Shown here: piece by piece, positions 28,644 through 36,697 of the stretch
How the letters are laid out: each line of letters starts with the position of its first letter
Numbering within the stretch: position 1 is the stretch's first letter
The notes under the pieces: generated by a model
Seen by the model: the letters and a program-made list of their open reading frames with translations, nothing else
What the model was told of the DNA's origin: nothing
Databases searched by the model: none
From: Brevundimonas pondensis
GTDB taxonomy: Bacteria > Pseudomonadota > Alphaproteobacteria > Caulobacterales > Caulobacteraceae
DNA: 64,000 nt
Assembly: GCF_017487345.1 (NCBI RefSeq)
Contig: NZ_CP062006.1
Span: 62,001-126,000, forward strand
Direction: 5' to 3'
Translations under genes and position numbers: made by a program

Positions 28644-28915
28644 CTGACCCTATGGAACTGGTGGGACGGCTGGAAGACCCGCGCATGGACGGCCCGCTCA
28701 ATCGCGAAGCCGCCGCCTGCATCCGCGAGATGGTGGAAGTCGAAAACGACGCCATCCAGAAACGCGAAGGGCTGGAGGAAGACCTCTATCAGGCCGTCCT
28801 CGTCGCCTATCGCCGGGGAGCCGTCGAATGGACGCAGCTTAACTACCCGCAATGGATCAACGCGATTTCGGCGGGTCGTGAGGTCTGCCCGCCAGCACCA
28901 GGAGCAGAAGCATGA
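28640..28915 (+). CDS. Small phage protein, unknown function
   Basis: Acidic, helical protein of 91 residues (MELVGRLEDPRMDGPLNREAA, IREMVEVENDAIQKREG). Overlaps both neighbours by 4 bp (ATGA). Resembles short uncharacterised early proteins of prophages only in size and context. Confidence 0.55.
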   Translation: MTDPMELVGRLEDPRMDGPLNREAAACIREMVEVENDAIQKREGLEEDLYQAVLVAYRRGAVEWTQLNYPQWINAISAGREVCPPAPGAEA

Positions 28916-29325
28916 CCGCTGACCTGTCCGCCCTCATCGCTAGGCTGGAGGCTGCCGAGGTGGGGAGCCGGGAGTTGGGCCATGATGTTCTGCTGTCCCT
29001 TGGCTGGCATCGTGACCAGATCGGAAACTTCTACGGTCCGCTCTACCAATGGTCATCGCCTGACCGCTCTCCGCATTTTATCAGCGGCGACGAGGACAAG
29101 CTGCCTAACCCGGCTATTTCCCTCGACGCCGCCCTTGCACTGGCTGAGAGGGTGTTGCCGGGGTTCACGTGGAGGGTGCAGCGCCACACCAGCGGAATGT
29201 TTGACGCGGCGCTGTGGGCCGATCCAGACGATAACTATGTCGGTTATGGCCGTACCCCATCGCCCGCGCTCTCTCTCTGCATCGCCATTCTCAAAGCCAA
29301 GGCACAGGGAGAGAGCAATGGGTGA
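28912..29325 (+). CDS. Phage ABA-sandwich-like / Ea22-like protein
   Basis: Protein of 137 residues. The ends carry the pattern seen in many phage early proteins of this type: MTADLSALIARLEAAEVGSREL at the start, ISLDAALALAERVLPGFTWRV in the middle, and SPALSLCIAILKAKAQGE at the end. Function unknown in all relatives. Overlaps the preceding and following genes, so it is part of one early transcript. Confidence 0.65.
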   Translation: MTADLSALIARLEAAEVGSRELGHDVLLSLGWHRDQIGNFYGPLYQWSSPDRSPHFISGDEDKLPNPAISLDAALALAERVLPGFTWRVQRHTSGMFDAALWADPDDNYVGYGRTPSPALSLCIAILKAKAQGESNG

Positions 29326-29617
29326 CGTGGTTCAGTTTCCGCAGGTCGTGCGCGAGGACGAGATAGTAACCGTCACGCTGGAAGATTTCTTTGCCGTGGT
29401 CACGAAGCAAAAGACGCTGGAAGACATCAAGTGGGAGAAGGCTCACGAAGCCCGCATCAAAGAGCTGACGGACATGGGCGTCGAGCGCCTACGTCACCTT
29501 TGGGATAATGTCAGCGACGAGACCTCCTTCTACGAAGGCGAGTTCGGGATGCACGACTGCGCCGACATTCACACTGCTCTGAACCGATTGGGGGATGGGT
29601 ATTACTGTGCAGTCTGA
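29318..29617 (+). CDS. Small phage protein, unknown function
   Basis: Protein of 99 residues, acidic and helical (EDFFAVVTKQKTLEDIKWEKAHEARIKELTDMGVERL), with a C-terminal His/Cys-containing stretch (FGMHDCADIHTALNRLGDGYYC). ATG 29318 has GGGAGAG upstream and overlaps the previous gene by 8 bp. Not recognised. Confidence 0.55.
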   Translation: MGDVVQFPQVVREDEIVTVTLEDFFAVVTKQKTLEDIKWEKAHEARIKELTDMGVERLRHLWDNVSDETSFYEGEFGMHDCADIHTALNRLGDGYYCAV

Positions 29618-29656
29618 TCGCATGACCCCCACCACACCCCCTGATGGAGAGGGACG

Positions 29657-30016
29657 ATGAGCGCCGCGAACGACCGCTTTGCGAACCTCGGCCCGGCCAC
29701 CGAGGCCATCCTCTCGCGGGCCTTTTCCGACGCCGTGATGATCACCGCCCAGGCGGCGGCCCGGATCATCGGGGTTGACGACAAGACCTTTCACGCGCTC
29801 GTTGAGGGCCGGGCTATTCGATACGTCCTGATCGGGCGTAGCACCAAGCGATACACCGAGGCCGATATTCGGGCCTATCTGATGAGGGACACCGAACTGC
29901 CGTGTCGGTCTACAAACCCGCCAAGAGCCGTTTCTGGCAGTATGACTTCCAACACAAAGGTCGTCGGTTTCATGGCTCGACGGGCGTTGAAGGCAAGCGC
30001 GACGCAGAGGCGGTAG
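29657..30016 (+). CDS. Excisionase-like helix-turn-helix protein
   Basis: Protein of 119 residues. Residues 27-75 (VMITAQAAARIIGVDDKTFHALVEG, then YVLIGRSTKRYTEADIRAYL) form an HTH_17/MerR-like winged domain as in Xis proteins and small phage regulators. Strong GGAGAGGGACG ribosome site. The last about 38 codons overlap the start of int in another frame, reminiscent of lambda xis/int. As no other regulator exists in the element, it could double as transcriptional regulator. Confidence 0.7.
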   Translation: MSAANDRFANLGPATEAILSRAFSDAVMITAQAAARIIGVDDKTFHALVEGRAIRYVLIGRSTKRYTEADIRAYLMRDTELPCRSTNPPRAVSGSMTSNTKVVGFMARRALKASATQRR

Positions 30017-31080
30017 AGCGCCGCATCCGCATCCAGGCCGCCAAGGGCGAACTGGACGACGCCTCGCGCATGACCCTCGATGTGGCCGTGTCGAAATGGT
30101 GGGATGAGAAGGGGTCGACCCTCAAGGGCGGGGAGCGACTTGAAGCGAGGCTGGCTCGCATGATCGCTCTCGTCGGCCCGAACACTCCCCTGTCCGAAAT
30201 CACGACGGAAGCTGTCGGTCGAGCCATCCAGAAGCGCCGCGGCCAGACCCTCACGAAGTCGAAGGCCAAGGGCGCGAAGGCCTATCTGCCGTCCAACTCG
30301 ACAGTGAACCGTGACATGATCGACACCCTGAGGCCCGTCCTGAACCGGGCGCGCAAGGCTTGGGGCGCCAAGCTGCCCGTGATCGACTGGGCTGAACTGC
30401 GCATGGCCGAGCCCAAGCCCAAACCAAAAGAGTTCGCCGGCGACGAGTTGGCCCTCGTTCTGGCCGAGGTCCAGCCGCACTGGCACGACATGATCCACTT
30501 CGCGGCGCGCTACGGCTGCCGCCTGTCGGAACTGTTCTTCAGCCTGGATGACCTGGATGTTTCCGCCCCCGAGAACGCCCGCGTGAAGCTACGGAACCGC
30601 AAGGGCGGCGACGACCATACGATTCCGCTCCTCCCCGACGATGCGGCCATGTTAGCGGCTCGCCTTGGCCGGGCACGCAAGGCCGAGATCGGTACCGTCT
30701 GGTTTCGTGAGAAGGCATCCAAGGTGCGCGGCCGTCCGCCTCGCGTCGTCGCCCTGACCTACAACGGCGCGGCCATAGCGTTGCGCCGGGCGATGGAGCG
30801 GTCGGGCCTGAAGGCGTCCAAGGGGATGCGCGGCGCCCACGATCTGCGCCACCACAGCGCCATGCAGATGCTTCGGGCGACCGGGAACCTGCGCGTCGCC
30901 CAGAAGCTCCTCGGCCACGCCGATATCAAATCCACCCTCGTCTACGCCCATGCGGTTGAGGCGGACGTAAGAGCCGGGCTTGCAGCACTTTCCCGGAATA
31001 GTCCCGAACCCACCGAAGCCGAATCCGGAAAAGACGCGGCGGAACAGCCCGCTAAGGGCAAGTCGTCTGGCGCTTCATAA
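29902..31080 (+). CDS. int: Tyrosine recombinase (phage integrase)
   Basis: Integrase of 392 residues. An N-terminal arm-binding region (about 1-60) and core-binding SAM-like domain (60-165) precede the catalytic domain. Active-site residues: Arg207 (ARYGCRLSEL), Lys234 region (RNRKGGDDHTIPL), His313-x-x-Arg316 (GAHDLRHHSAM), His339 (KLLGHADIKST) and nucleophile Tyr348 (LVYAHAVE). GTG start inside the xis-like gene. The last codon and the TAA stop lie inside the 49-bp attR core, so integration or excision changes what follows the stop but not the protein. Confidence 0.92.
   Translation: MSVYKPAKSRFWQYDFQHKGRRFHGSTGVEGKRDAEAVERRIRIQAAKGELDDASRMTLDVAVSKWWDEKGSTLKGGERLEARLARMIALVGPNTPLSEITTEAVGRAIQKRRGQTLTKSKAKGAKAYLPSNSTVNRDMIDTLRPVLNRARKAWGAKLPVIDWAELRMAEPKPKPKEFAGDELALVLAEVQPHWHDMIHFAARYGCRLSELFFSLDDLDVSAPENARVKLRNRKGGDDHTIPLLPDDAAMLAARLGRARKAEIGTVWFREKASKVRGRPPRVVALTYNGAAIALRRAMERSGLKASKGMRGAHDLRHHSAMQMLRATGNLRVAQKLLGHADIKSTLVYAHAVEADVRAGLAALSRNSPEPTEAESGKDAAEQPAKGKSSGAS
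30992..31010. repeat. 19-bp direct repeat near attR, twin of 20707-20725
   Basis: cccggaatagtcccgaacc is identical at both ends of the element and here lies inside the int coding sequence, 64 bp before the core. Candidate arm-type recombinase site. Confidence 0.55.
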
Positions 31081-31122
31081 CCCACAGGTCGGCGGTTCGA
31101 TCCCGCCTCCAACCACCACGGA
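31074..31122 (+). repeat. attR core, 49-bp direct repeat
   Basis: Perfect copy of 20559-20607, i.e. the 3' part of tRNA-Met from the anticodon loop; not a functional tRNA. Begins at the Ser codon before the int stop. Confidence 0.92.
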
Positions 31123-31142
31123 TTTTCCCGTCGAATGTGTGA

Positions 31143-31367
31143 TCAGCCCTGCGGAATTCGCGTGGCGCCGCCAGTGATCTTGCACAGATAGTCGCGCTGG
31201 ACGTGGCCGGTGTTGGCGCCGCTGGGCGTCAGGATGCCGCCGCGCGCGGTGCAATCGGCTTCGAGGGTGTCCAGTTCCTGCTGGTAGGTGGGGTAGGTCT
31301 TGCTCGTGACGCAGGCGCCGAGGAGCAGGGGCGCGGCAAGAGCCGCGAGAATGAGGGGGGCGCGCAT
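31143..31367 (-). CDS. Small lipoprotein
   Basis: Protein of 74 residues. Lipoprotein signal with lipobox LLLGAC, then a mature part of about 55 residues with Cys residues at CTARGGILTPSG and YLCKITGG. GGAGA ribosome site. Conserved-hypothetical type, unknown function. It is the first host gene right of the element. Confidence 0.7.
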   Translation of the reverse strand: MRAPLILAALAAPLLLGACVTSKTYPTYQQELDTLEADCTARGGILTPSGANTGHVQRDYLCKITGGATRIPQG

Positions 31368-31451
31368 GACGGGTGTCTCCTTGCACTGACGGCTTAATGG
31401 TTCGCCGCGTGCGGACGTTCCGCCACCTGCGCCTCCGACGCAAGCCAAGCT

Positions 31452-32036
31452 TCAGAACGCCAGTACGCCGAGGTGTTCCAGAAGGATTTTCAGGCCCAGC
31501 GCGATCAGCGCAACGCCGCCGATCAGTTCGACGATCTTGCCCAGCCGCGTCCCCGCCGCCTTGCCGATCAGCAAGCCGAGCGTCGCCAGTGAGAAGGTGG
31601 TGAAGCCGATGCAGGCGGCGATCAGCCAGATGTTCGCCCCCAGCAGGGCCAGGCCGACGCCGACCGCGCCGGCGTCGATCGATGTACCGACGGCGGTGGC
31701 GACCAGGGCGACCAGGCCGCGCGAGACCGCTTTTCTTGTTTCAGCCTCTTCTTCAGCTTCGTCTTCGGGCTTCAGCGCCTCCCAGATCATCTTGCCGCCC
31801 ACCGCGCCCAGAAGCCCGAAGGCGATCCAGTGATCGATGGCGGCGACGAAGCCGGCGGCGGCGACGCCCAGGGCGAAACCGATCAGGGGCGTGATGGCCT
31901 CGATCACGCCGAAGACCAGGCCCGAGCGCAGGGCCTGGGGCAGGGTGGGGCGATGCTGGGCACCACGGCCGATGGCGGCGGCGAAGGCGTCGGCGGACAT
32001 GCTGAGCGACAGCACGGCGATGGCGATGGGGGTCAT
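31452..32036 (-). CDS. mntP: Manganese efflux pump MntP
   Basis: Inner-membrane protein of 194 residues with six TM helices, made of two related halves. Conserved acidic motifs in the membrane: LSMSADAFAAAIGRG in the first half and VGTSIDAGAVGVGLAL in the second, plus GGKMIWEAL. Exports Mn2+ when it is in excess. A yybP-ykoY riboswitch-like leader precedes it, matching known MntP control. Confidence 0.93.
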   Translation of the reverse strand: MTPIAIAVLSLSMSADAFAAAIGRGAQHRPTLPQALRSGLVFGVIEAITPLIGFALGVAAAGFVAAIDHWIAFGLLGAVGGKMIWEALKPEDEAEEEAETRKAVSRGLVALVATAVGTSIDAGAVGVGLALLGANIWLIAACIGFTTFSLATLGLLIGKAAGTRLGKIVELIGGVALIALGLKILLEHLGVLAF

Positions 32037-32097
32037 GACAAAATACTCAAGCCGGGCGCGTGACAGCACGTCCGGGCGCAGGCCGGCTCGGCCCCCG

Positions 32098-32214
32098 GAT
32101 CGTGCTGGTCTCGCTAGGCGGATGTGATCCGCTGATCGCGCCATGCCCCTTGCGGAGGCAAGTGTGTTGACGCGATCCCGGCTGACAGACGCCGGAAGCT
32201 ACTCCCCAACGCGG
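32098..32214 (-). promoter_or_regulatory. yybP-ykoY (manganese-sensing) riboswitch upstream of mntP
   Basis: On the minus strand the leader reads TTGGGGAGTAGCTTCCGGC, then GTCAACACACTTG, then GCGAGACCAGC. These are the conserved GGGGAGUAG, GUCAACAnaCU and GCGAGACC segments of the yybP-ykoY aptamer in the right order and spacing, with variable stems between. It ends about 60 nt before the mntP start. Confidence 0.88.
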
Positions 32215-32328
32215 CCCCTCTAGCGTCTGGGGGCGGCGGGTTCAACCCCGTCGGGCTGGCCGGAGGCGACAAGGCGCCCCATCTGTGCTAGACGCCCCGG
32301 CTTCACCCCCGCCGCAGGATATCCAGCC

Positions 32329-33504
32329 TTGAGCATCTCGCTCGACCTTTCGCGTGCTTCCGCCCCCGCCAATGGTATTGGCAAAGCTCCCGTCAACCTG
32401 TCCGGTCTGACGCGCGAGGGCCTGCGCAATGCGCTGATCGAAGCGAACATCTGCCCGCCGGAGAAGGCCAAGATGCGCGCCTCGCAGGTGTGGCGCTGGA
32501 TCCACCACTACGGCGTCACCGACTTCGCCCTGATGAGCGACATCGGCAAGGAGACCCGCGCGGCCCTGGCCGAGGCCTTCACCCTGGCCCGCCCCGAGAT
32601 CGTCGAGCGTCAGGTGTCCAAGGACGGCACGCGCAAATACCTGATCCGCACGGCGCCCGGCATCGAGATCGAGGCCGTCTATATTCCCGACGTGGGCCGG
32701 GCCGGCGCCCTGTGCGTCTCGTCCCAGGTCGGCTGCACCCTGAACTGCACCTTCTGCCACACCGGCACGCAAAAGCTGGTCCGCAACCTGACCGCCGCCG
32801 AGATCGTGGCCCAGGTCCAGGTGGCCCGCGACGACCTGGGCGAATGGCCGTCGCCCAAGGAAGACCGCCAGCTGACGAACATCGTCTTCATGGGCATGGG
32901 CGAGCCGCTCTACAATCTGGACAACGTCGCCGACGCCATCGACATCATCTCGGACAACGAGGGCATCGCCCTGTCGCGGCGCCGGATCACCGTCTCGACC
33001 TCGGGCGTGGCGCCGCAGCTTCAGGCCCTGGGCGACCGCACCGCCGCCATGCTGGCCATCAGCCTGCACGCCACCAACGACGCCCTGCGCGACGTCCTGG
33101 TGCCGCTGAACAAGAAGTATCCGCTGGACCAACTGATGGCCGGCATCCGCGCCTATCCGGGCCTGGCCAACACCCGCCGCGTGACGTTCGAGTACGTCAT
33201 GCTGAAGGGCGTCAACGACAGCCCCGACGAGGCCCGCGCCCTGGTCAAGCTGATCGAGGGCATCCCGTCGAAGGTCAATCTGATCCCGTTCAACCCCTGG
33301 CCCGGCACGGACTATGAGTGCTCGGACTGGAAGACCATCGAACGCTTCGCCGCCATCCTGAACAAGGCCGGCTACGCCTCGCCCATCCGCACCCCGCGCG
33401 GCCGCGACATCCTGGCCGCCTGCGGCCAGCTGAAGTCCGAGAGCGAGAAGCAGAGGGCGTCGGCCCGGATCAAGGCCGAGCGCGAGGGCGCTGAGGCTGC
33501 CTAA
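32329..33504 (+). CDS. rlmN: 23S rRNA/tRNA m2A methyltransferase RlmN
   Basis: Radical-SAM enzyme of 391 residues that methylates A2503 of 23S rRNA and A37 of some tRNAs. The cluster motif is in [29 protein letters not shown] binds [26 protein letters not shown] and LIPFNPWPG follow. A second catalytic Cys is expected near the C terminus (ILAACGQL). TTG start with AGGA 9 bp upstream. Confidence 0.95.
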   Translation: MSISLDLSRASAPANGIGKAPVNLSGLTREGLRNALIEANICPPEKAKMRASQVWRWIHHYGVTDFALMSDIGKETRAALAEAFTLARPEIVERQVSKDGTRKYLIRTAPGIEIEAVYIPDVGRAGALCVSSQVGCTLNCTFCHTGTQKLVRNLTAAEIVAQVQVARDDLGEWPSPKEDRQLTNIVFMGMGEPLYNLDNVADAIDIISDNEGIALSRRRITVSTSGVAPQLQALGDRTAAMLAISLHATNDALRDVLVPLNKKYPLDQLMAGIRAYPGLANTRRVTFEYVMLKGVNDSPDEARALVKLIEGIPSKVNLIPFNPWPGTDYECSDWKTIERFAAILNKAGYASPIRTPRGRDILAACGQLKSESEKQRASARIKAEREGAEAA

Positions 33505-33917
33505 GTCGGTGGCTTCATCAGTTCGCGGTAGGTGAGGCCGGTGATTGCTCCGGCCAGCGGTAGGGCGGATGCGAAAACGAGGCCGGTGAAGCCCAGGCTG
33601 TTGCTGAGAACAATCGCGCCGACCAGAGTGGAGATAGCGCCGCCGAGCAGTCCGGTCGGGAGGGGGCGGTCACGTCTCAGTTGCGCCAACGTCCAGGCTG
33701 CGGGCGCGCCCAGTATGGCGACGCCCAGGAAGAAGCAGGGAAGAGACAGGTAGAAGCCGGCGGCGGCGATGAGGCATGCGCTCCCTGCCGATCCATCCAC
33801 CCCGGGAAGTGCGCCCATCATGGCGCCGATGCCGAGTTGGGCCGCGACCGTCAGGGCAGCCAGGACGGAGCTTGCAGCGACGGCTGCGATCCAACGTCCG
33901 AGGACAGCGAGTTTCAT
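33501..33917 (-). CDS. Hypothetical four-TM membrane protein
   Basis: Protein of 138 residues with about four hydrophobic segments and no recognised domain. Its ATG overlaps the stop of the desaturase (ATGA), so the two are cotranslated. It may be an accessory of the desaturase, but only position supports this. Its stop overlaps the rlmN stop tail to tail. Confidence 0.65.
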   Translation of the reverse strand: MKLAVLGRWIAAVAASSVLAALTVAAQLGIGAMMGALPGVDGSAGSACLIAAAGFYLSLPCFFLGVAILGAPAAWTLAQLRRDRPLPTGLLGGAISTLVGAIVLSNSLGFTGLVFASALPLAGAITGLTYRELMKPPT

Positions 33918-34825
33918 AGGGGCGCCCTCTTCAGGCGAGCGTCTCTGTCGGCCATGGTTTCCGGCGTCCGCACGTTCCACGCCAGCCCCAGCCGTTCCAG
34001 CAGCTGGATGAACCGGAAGCCCCAGTCGCTCTGGCCCGGATAGAGGCCGATGCGGGCGGAGCCGGGCCAGGCGTGGTGGTTGTTGTGCCAGGCCTCGCCC
34101 ATGGTCGGGATGGCGGCCCAGGGCACGTCGTGGGCCTGAACGCCCGCCTCGCGCACCAGCCAGGTCTGGGGGCCACGCCGGTGGGCCAGGTGGCCGACGA
34201 ACCAGTGACCGATGACGCTGATCGAGACGCGGGCGCAGACGCCCCAGACCACGAAACCCCAGCCGCCGACCAGCCAGAGGGCCGCCGCGACGGGCGCCTG
34301 TTGCAGCATCCAGGTACGTTCCAGAAAACGATAGAAGGGGTCGCGTCCGATCCGGCCCAGATCGAAGCGCGGCGGATGGTCCAGCACAAGTCGGCAATGC
34401 ATCTGCCAGACAGCGTCGACCATCATCGGACGGCGGTGCGCCAGATAGTCGTGGCAGTCGGTCTGGCGTTGCGCCCAGTCGCGCAGATCGTGGGTGCGGA
34501 TCATCCAGAAGGGTCCGCTCATGCCCACCAGGGTCCCGAACCAGACCAGCGTCCGCTCCAGCCATAGCGGGCAGTCGAAGCTGCCGTGGATCAGCCGCCG
34601 GTGAAATCCGACCGAATGGCCCAGCAGCAGGGTCGCGCCCGTGGTGATGACGAAGACGGTCAGGGCGCCGAGGCTGAAGGTCGTCGCTCCAAAGGCCAGC
34701 GTCGCCGCCAGCATCCCGCCGTTCCACAGCGAATGGATCGGGTCCCAGACGACGCGACCCGTCACGGGGCTGCTGTCGGGCGTCTCGATCAGGCTGTTGA
34801 CCGCGCAGGGATCAGGCTCGTGCAT
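33914..34825 (-). CDS. Membrane fatty acid (acyl-CoA type) desaturase
   Basis: Integral membrane di-iron desaturase of 303 residues. Three His boxes: HSVGFHRR (His70-His75), HDLRDWAQRQTDCHDYLAHRR region in the middle, and GEAWHNNHHAWP near residue 255, the HxxHH box. Four or more hydrophobic helices. Probably introduces a double bond in membrane acyl chains. Divergent from an ArsR-family regulator with two shared palindromes between them, so likely repressed by it. Confidence 0.85.
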   Translation of the reverse strand: MHEPDPCAVNSLIETPDSSPVTGRVVWDPIHSLWNGGMLAATLAFGATTFSLGALTVFVITTGATLLLGHSVGFHRRLIHGSFDCPLWLERTLVWFGTLVGMSGPFWMIRTHDLRDWAQRQTDCHDYLAHRRPMMVDAVWQMHCRLVLDHPPRFDLGRIGRDPFYRFLERTWMLQQAPVAAALWLVGGWGFVVWGVCARVSISVIGHWFVGHLAHRRGPQTWLVREAGVQAHDVPWAAIPTMGEAWHNNHHAWPGSARIGLYPGQSDWGFRFIQLLERLGLAWNVRTPETMADRDARLKRAPL

Positions 34826-34846
34826 CGGGTCGCTCCGAGAAGGTAA

Positions 34847-34862
34847 TTAAGCAATAACTTAA
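34847..34862. promoter_or_regulatory. ArsR-type operator-like palindrome 1
   Basis: ttaagcaataacttaa lies between the desaturase and regulator starts. It resembles the second site at 34890-34905 (rev-comp TTAAGCGATTTGCTAA); both are TTAAGC-type inverted repeats. Confidence 0.45.
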
Positions 34863-34889
34863 ACACCGAAGTGTCGGGCTGGCAAGCCA

Positions 34890-34905
34890 TTAGCAAATCG
34901 CTTAA
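34890..34905. promoter_or_regulatory. ArsR-type operator-like palindrome 2
   Basis: ttagcaaatcgcttaa, TTAGC/GCTTAA inverted halves, 10 bp before the regulator's start codon, well placed for autorepression. Confidence 0.45.
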
Positions 34906-34915
34906 ATACCGATCC

Positions 34916-35236
34916 ATGCAGCGCGTCTTTGAAGCCCTCTCCAGCCCTGTCCGGCGCAAGATCCTGGCCTATCTGGCCCATGCCGATCTGACGGCGGGCG
35001 AGATCGCGGCCAAGTTCGAGATATCCAAGCCGGCGGTGTCGCAACACCTGTCGGTGCTGGAGGTCGCCGGTCTGGTGACCAGCGAGAAGAAGGGCCAGTT
35101 CGTCCACTACAGCCTGGCGCCCGATCATCTGGCCAATACGCTGAACGGCTATGTTCAGGAGGTCTGTCCGGTCTCCAAGCCCCTGAAGCGCGAAAGCGCC
35201 GAGATCGCCAAGGGGCGACGAACCGACGCATCCTGA
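34916..35236 (+). CDS. ArsR/SdpR-family winged-helix repressor
   Basis: Protein of 106 residues: FEALSSPVRRKILAYLAHAD, LTAGEIAAKFEISKPAVSQHLSVLEVAGLV (recognition helix) and a beta-wing EKKGQFVHYSLA. No metal-binding CxC motif, so it is not an arsenic sensor; it is closer to SdpR-like autorepressors. Likely controls itself and the divergent desaturase operon through the two palindromes. Confidence 0.85.
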   Translation: MQRVFEALSSPVRRKILAYLAHADLTAGEIAAKFEISKPAVSQHLSVLEVAGLVTSEKKGQFVHYSLAPDHLANTLNGYVQEVCPVSKPLKRESAEIAKGRRTDAS

Positions 35237-35361
35237 TGTTTGCCTAACGCTGTTTTCCTGATCGGGTGTGGCTCCGGCGCCCTTGCGGAAGGGGCGGGGG
35301 ATCGGGCAAGGCTGTTTTGCTTTCGTTCCCCTATCAGCTGGAGGCTGCGGGCTCGCACATC

Positions 35362-35805
35362 ATGGACGCGTCGTCTCTGCCTAGCGTGCTGTCGAGTCCC
35401 GAGGTCCAGGCCTTCGCCACCGGATTTCCGATCCTGGTCCTGCATCTGGTCGTGACCTTCGGCCTGCTGGCCATGGGGGCGACGGTCTATGCCCTGCTGA
35501 CGCCGTGGCGCGAGGTGGCGCTGATCCGTCAGGGCAATCCGGCCGCCGCCGTGGCCTTTGTCGGCGTTCTGGTCGGACTGGCCATTCCGCTGGCCGTCTC
35601 CCTGTCGATCTCGACCTCTATTCGCGACATCGCCATCTGGGGCGTGGCGACGGTGGTGCTGCAACTGTTGGCCTTCCGTGTCGTCGACTTGCTGCTGACC
35701 GGTCTGCCGCAGCGCATCGAGAAGGGCGAGGTCGCCGCCGCCGTGGTCCTGGCGGGCGCCAAGCTGGCCACGGCCCTGATCCTGGCCGCCGCCCTGACGG
35801 GCTGA
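35362..35805 (+). CDS. DUF350 membrane protein
   Basis: Protein of 147 residues with four TM helices in the DUF350 duplicated arrangement: LVVTFGLLAMGATVYALLTP, GNPAAAVAFVGVLVGLAIPLAVSLS, VATVVLQLLAFRVVDLLL and AAVVLAGAKLATALILAAAL. Function unknown; DUF350 proteins often accompany secreted-protease or envelope-stress genes, as here. It is 10 bp before the serine-protease-like gene. Confidence 0.82.
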   Translation: MDASSLPSVLSSPEVQAFATGFPILVLHLVVTFGLLAMGATVYALLTPWREVALIRQGNPAAAVAFVGVLVGLAIPLAVSLSISTSIRDIAIWGVATVVLQLLAFRVVDLLLTGLPQRIEKGEVAAAVVLAGAKLATALILAAALTG

Positions 35806-35815
35806 GGGCGGCGCC

Positions 35816-36643
35816 ATGCGCTTTCCCCATCTTCCGGACTGGACCATCTATGCGGCGGTGATCGGCGCCCTGCTGATCGTTTCGCTGGGCCGGCGTGAAA
35901 AGGCCGACGCGCCGCATCCGCCCGAGGATGACGAGGCGCACGGTCCCCTGCTGGGCCCTGTCACGCCGTTCGATCCGTCGGTCACCGTCATCGCCCCCGA
36001 CATTCCCTTCCAGCCCTCGTCAGGCACAGCCTTCTCCATCGCCGGGGACGGTCGCTGGGTCACGGCGCGTCATGTGGTCGAGGGCTGTCCGCGCCCGGCC
36101 CTGGTGATCGGCGGCGGTCGCGCCCTGGCGGCCGACGTGCGGTTGGCGGCGCGGGCCGATGTGGCCCTGTTGCTGACCGAGGGCGGGCCGCCCGCTCTGC
36201 CGGTCGCGGCCGAGGCGCCGCTGCGCAAGGGCCAGCGCGCCTTCCACCCTGGCTTCCCCCAGGGGCATCCGGGAGAGGTCGCTTCGCGCCTGCTGGGCCG
36301 TGAGACGCTGAAGATCCGCGGGCGCGGCGAGCGCGACGAGCCGGTGCTGGCCTGGGCCGAGGCCGGGCGCACCAAGGGCTTGAAGGGCACGCTGTCGGGC
36401 CTGTCGGGCGCGCCGGTGCTGGATCGTCGCGGCCGGGTGCTGGGCGTGACCATCGCAGAGGCGCCGCGTCGCGGCCTGATCTACACCACGGCGCCCGACA
36501 CCTTTGTCCCCGCTATCCGGGGCGAGCAGCGGGCGGACGAAAAGGCCCTGGGCGAGGCGGTCAATACCGACAACTACGGCCAGGTCGCTGACCGGCTGCG
36601 GCGTGATCTGCGCGTGGCTCAGGTGGTCTGCCTGACAGCCTGA
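35816..36643 (+). CDS. Membrane-anchored trypsin-like serine protease
   Basis: Protein of 275 residues with one N-terminal TM (IYAAVIGALLIVSLG). The S1-type triad is visible: His86 in WVTARHVVEGC, Asp115 in ARADVALLL, Ser197 in LSGLSGAPVLD. There is no PDZ domain, unlike DegP. The catalytic domain should face the periplasm. It forms an apparent operon with the DUF350 gene. Confidence 0.8.
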   Translation: MRFPHLPDWTIYAAVIGALLIVSLGRREKADAPHPPEDDEAHGPLLGPVTPFDPSVTVIAPDIPFQPSSGTAFSIAGDGRWVTARHVVEGCPRPALVIGGGRALAADVRLAARADVALLLTEGGPPALPVAAEAPLRKGQRAFHPGFPQGHPGEVASRLLGRETLKIRGRGERDEPVLAWAEAGRTKGLKGTLSGLSGAPVLDRRGRVLGVTIAEAPRRGLIYTTAPDTFVPAIRGEQRADEKALGEAVNTDNYGQVADRLRRDLRVAQVVCLTA

Positions 36644-36697
36644 GTCCCGTTTGAGAATCCTCCCCCGCCGCCAAGCGGCAGGGGAAGAGAGAAGCCT

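Larger units (their letters stand above)
20559..31122. mobile_element. 10.5-kb phage-derived integrated element in tRNA-Met
   Basis: Bounded by a perfect 49-bp direct repeat with a tyrosine integrase abutting the right copy. Left to right: spanins, endolysin, two small membrane proteins, GT61 glycosyltransferase, beta-helix tailspike, 50-residue membrane protein, virion-type protein, six small early-type genes, excisionase-like HTH and integrase. There is no terminase, portal, capsid, replication gene or repressor. The element is 10,515 bp from core to core. All frames are open, unlike an old decayed prophage. Confidence 0.9.

Noticed and set aside
31074..31122. Second tRNA-Met gene
   Set aside because: Only the 3' part from the anticodon loop is present; the acceptor 5' strand and D arm are missing. 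It is the attR core.
20559..31122. Integrative conjugative element or transposon
   Set aside because: No relaxase, type IV secretion or transposase; gene content is phage lysis, tail and early genes.
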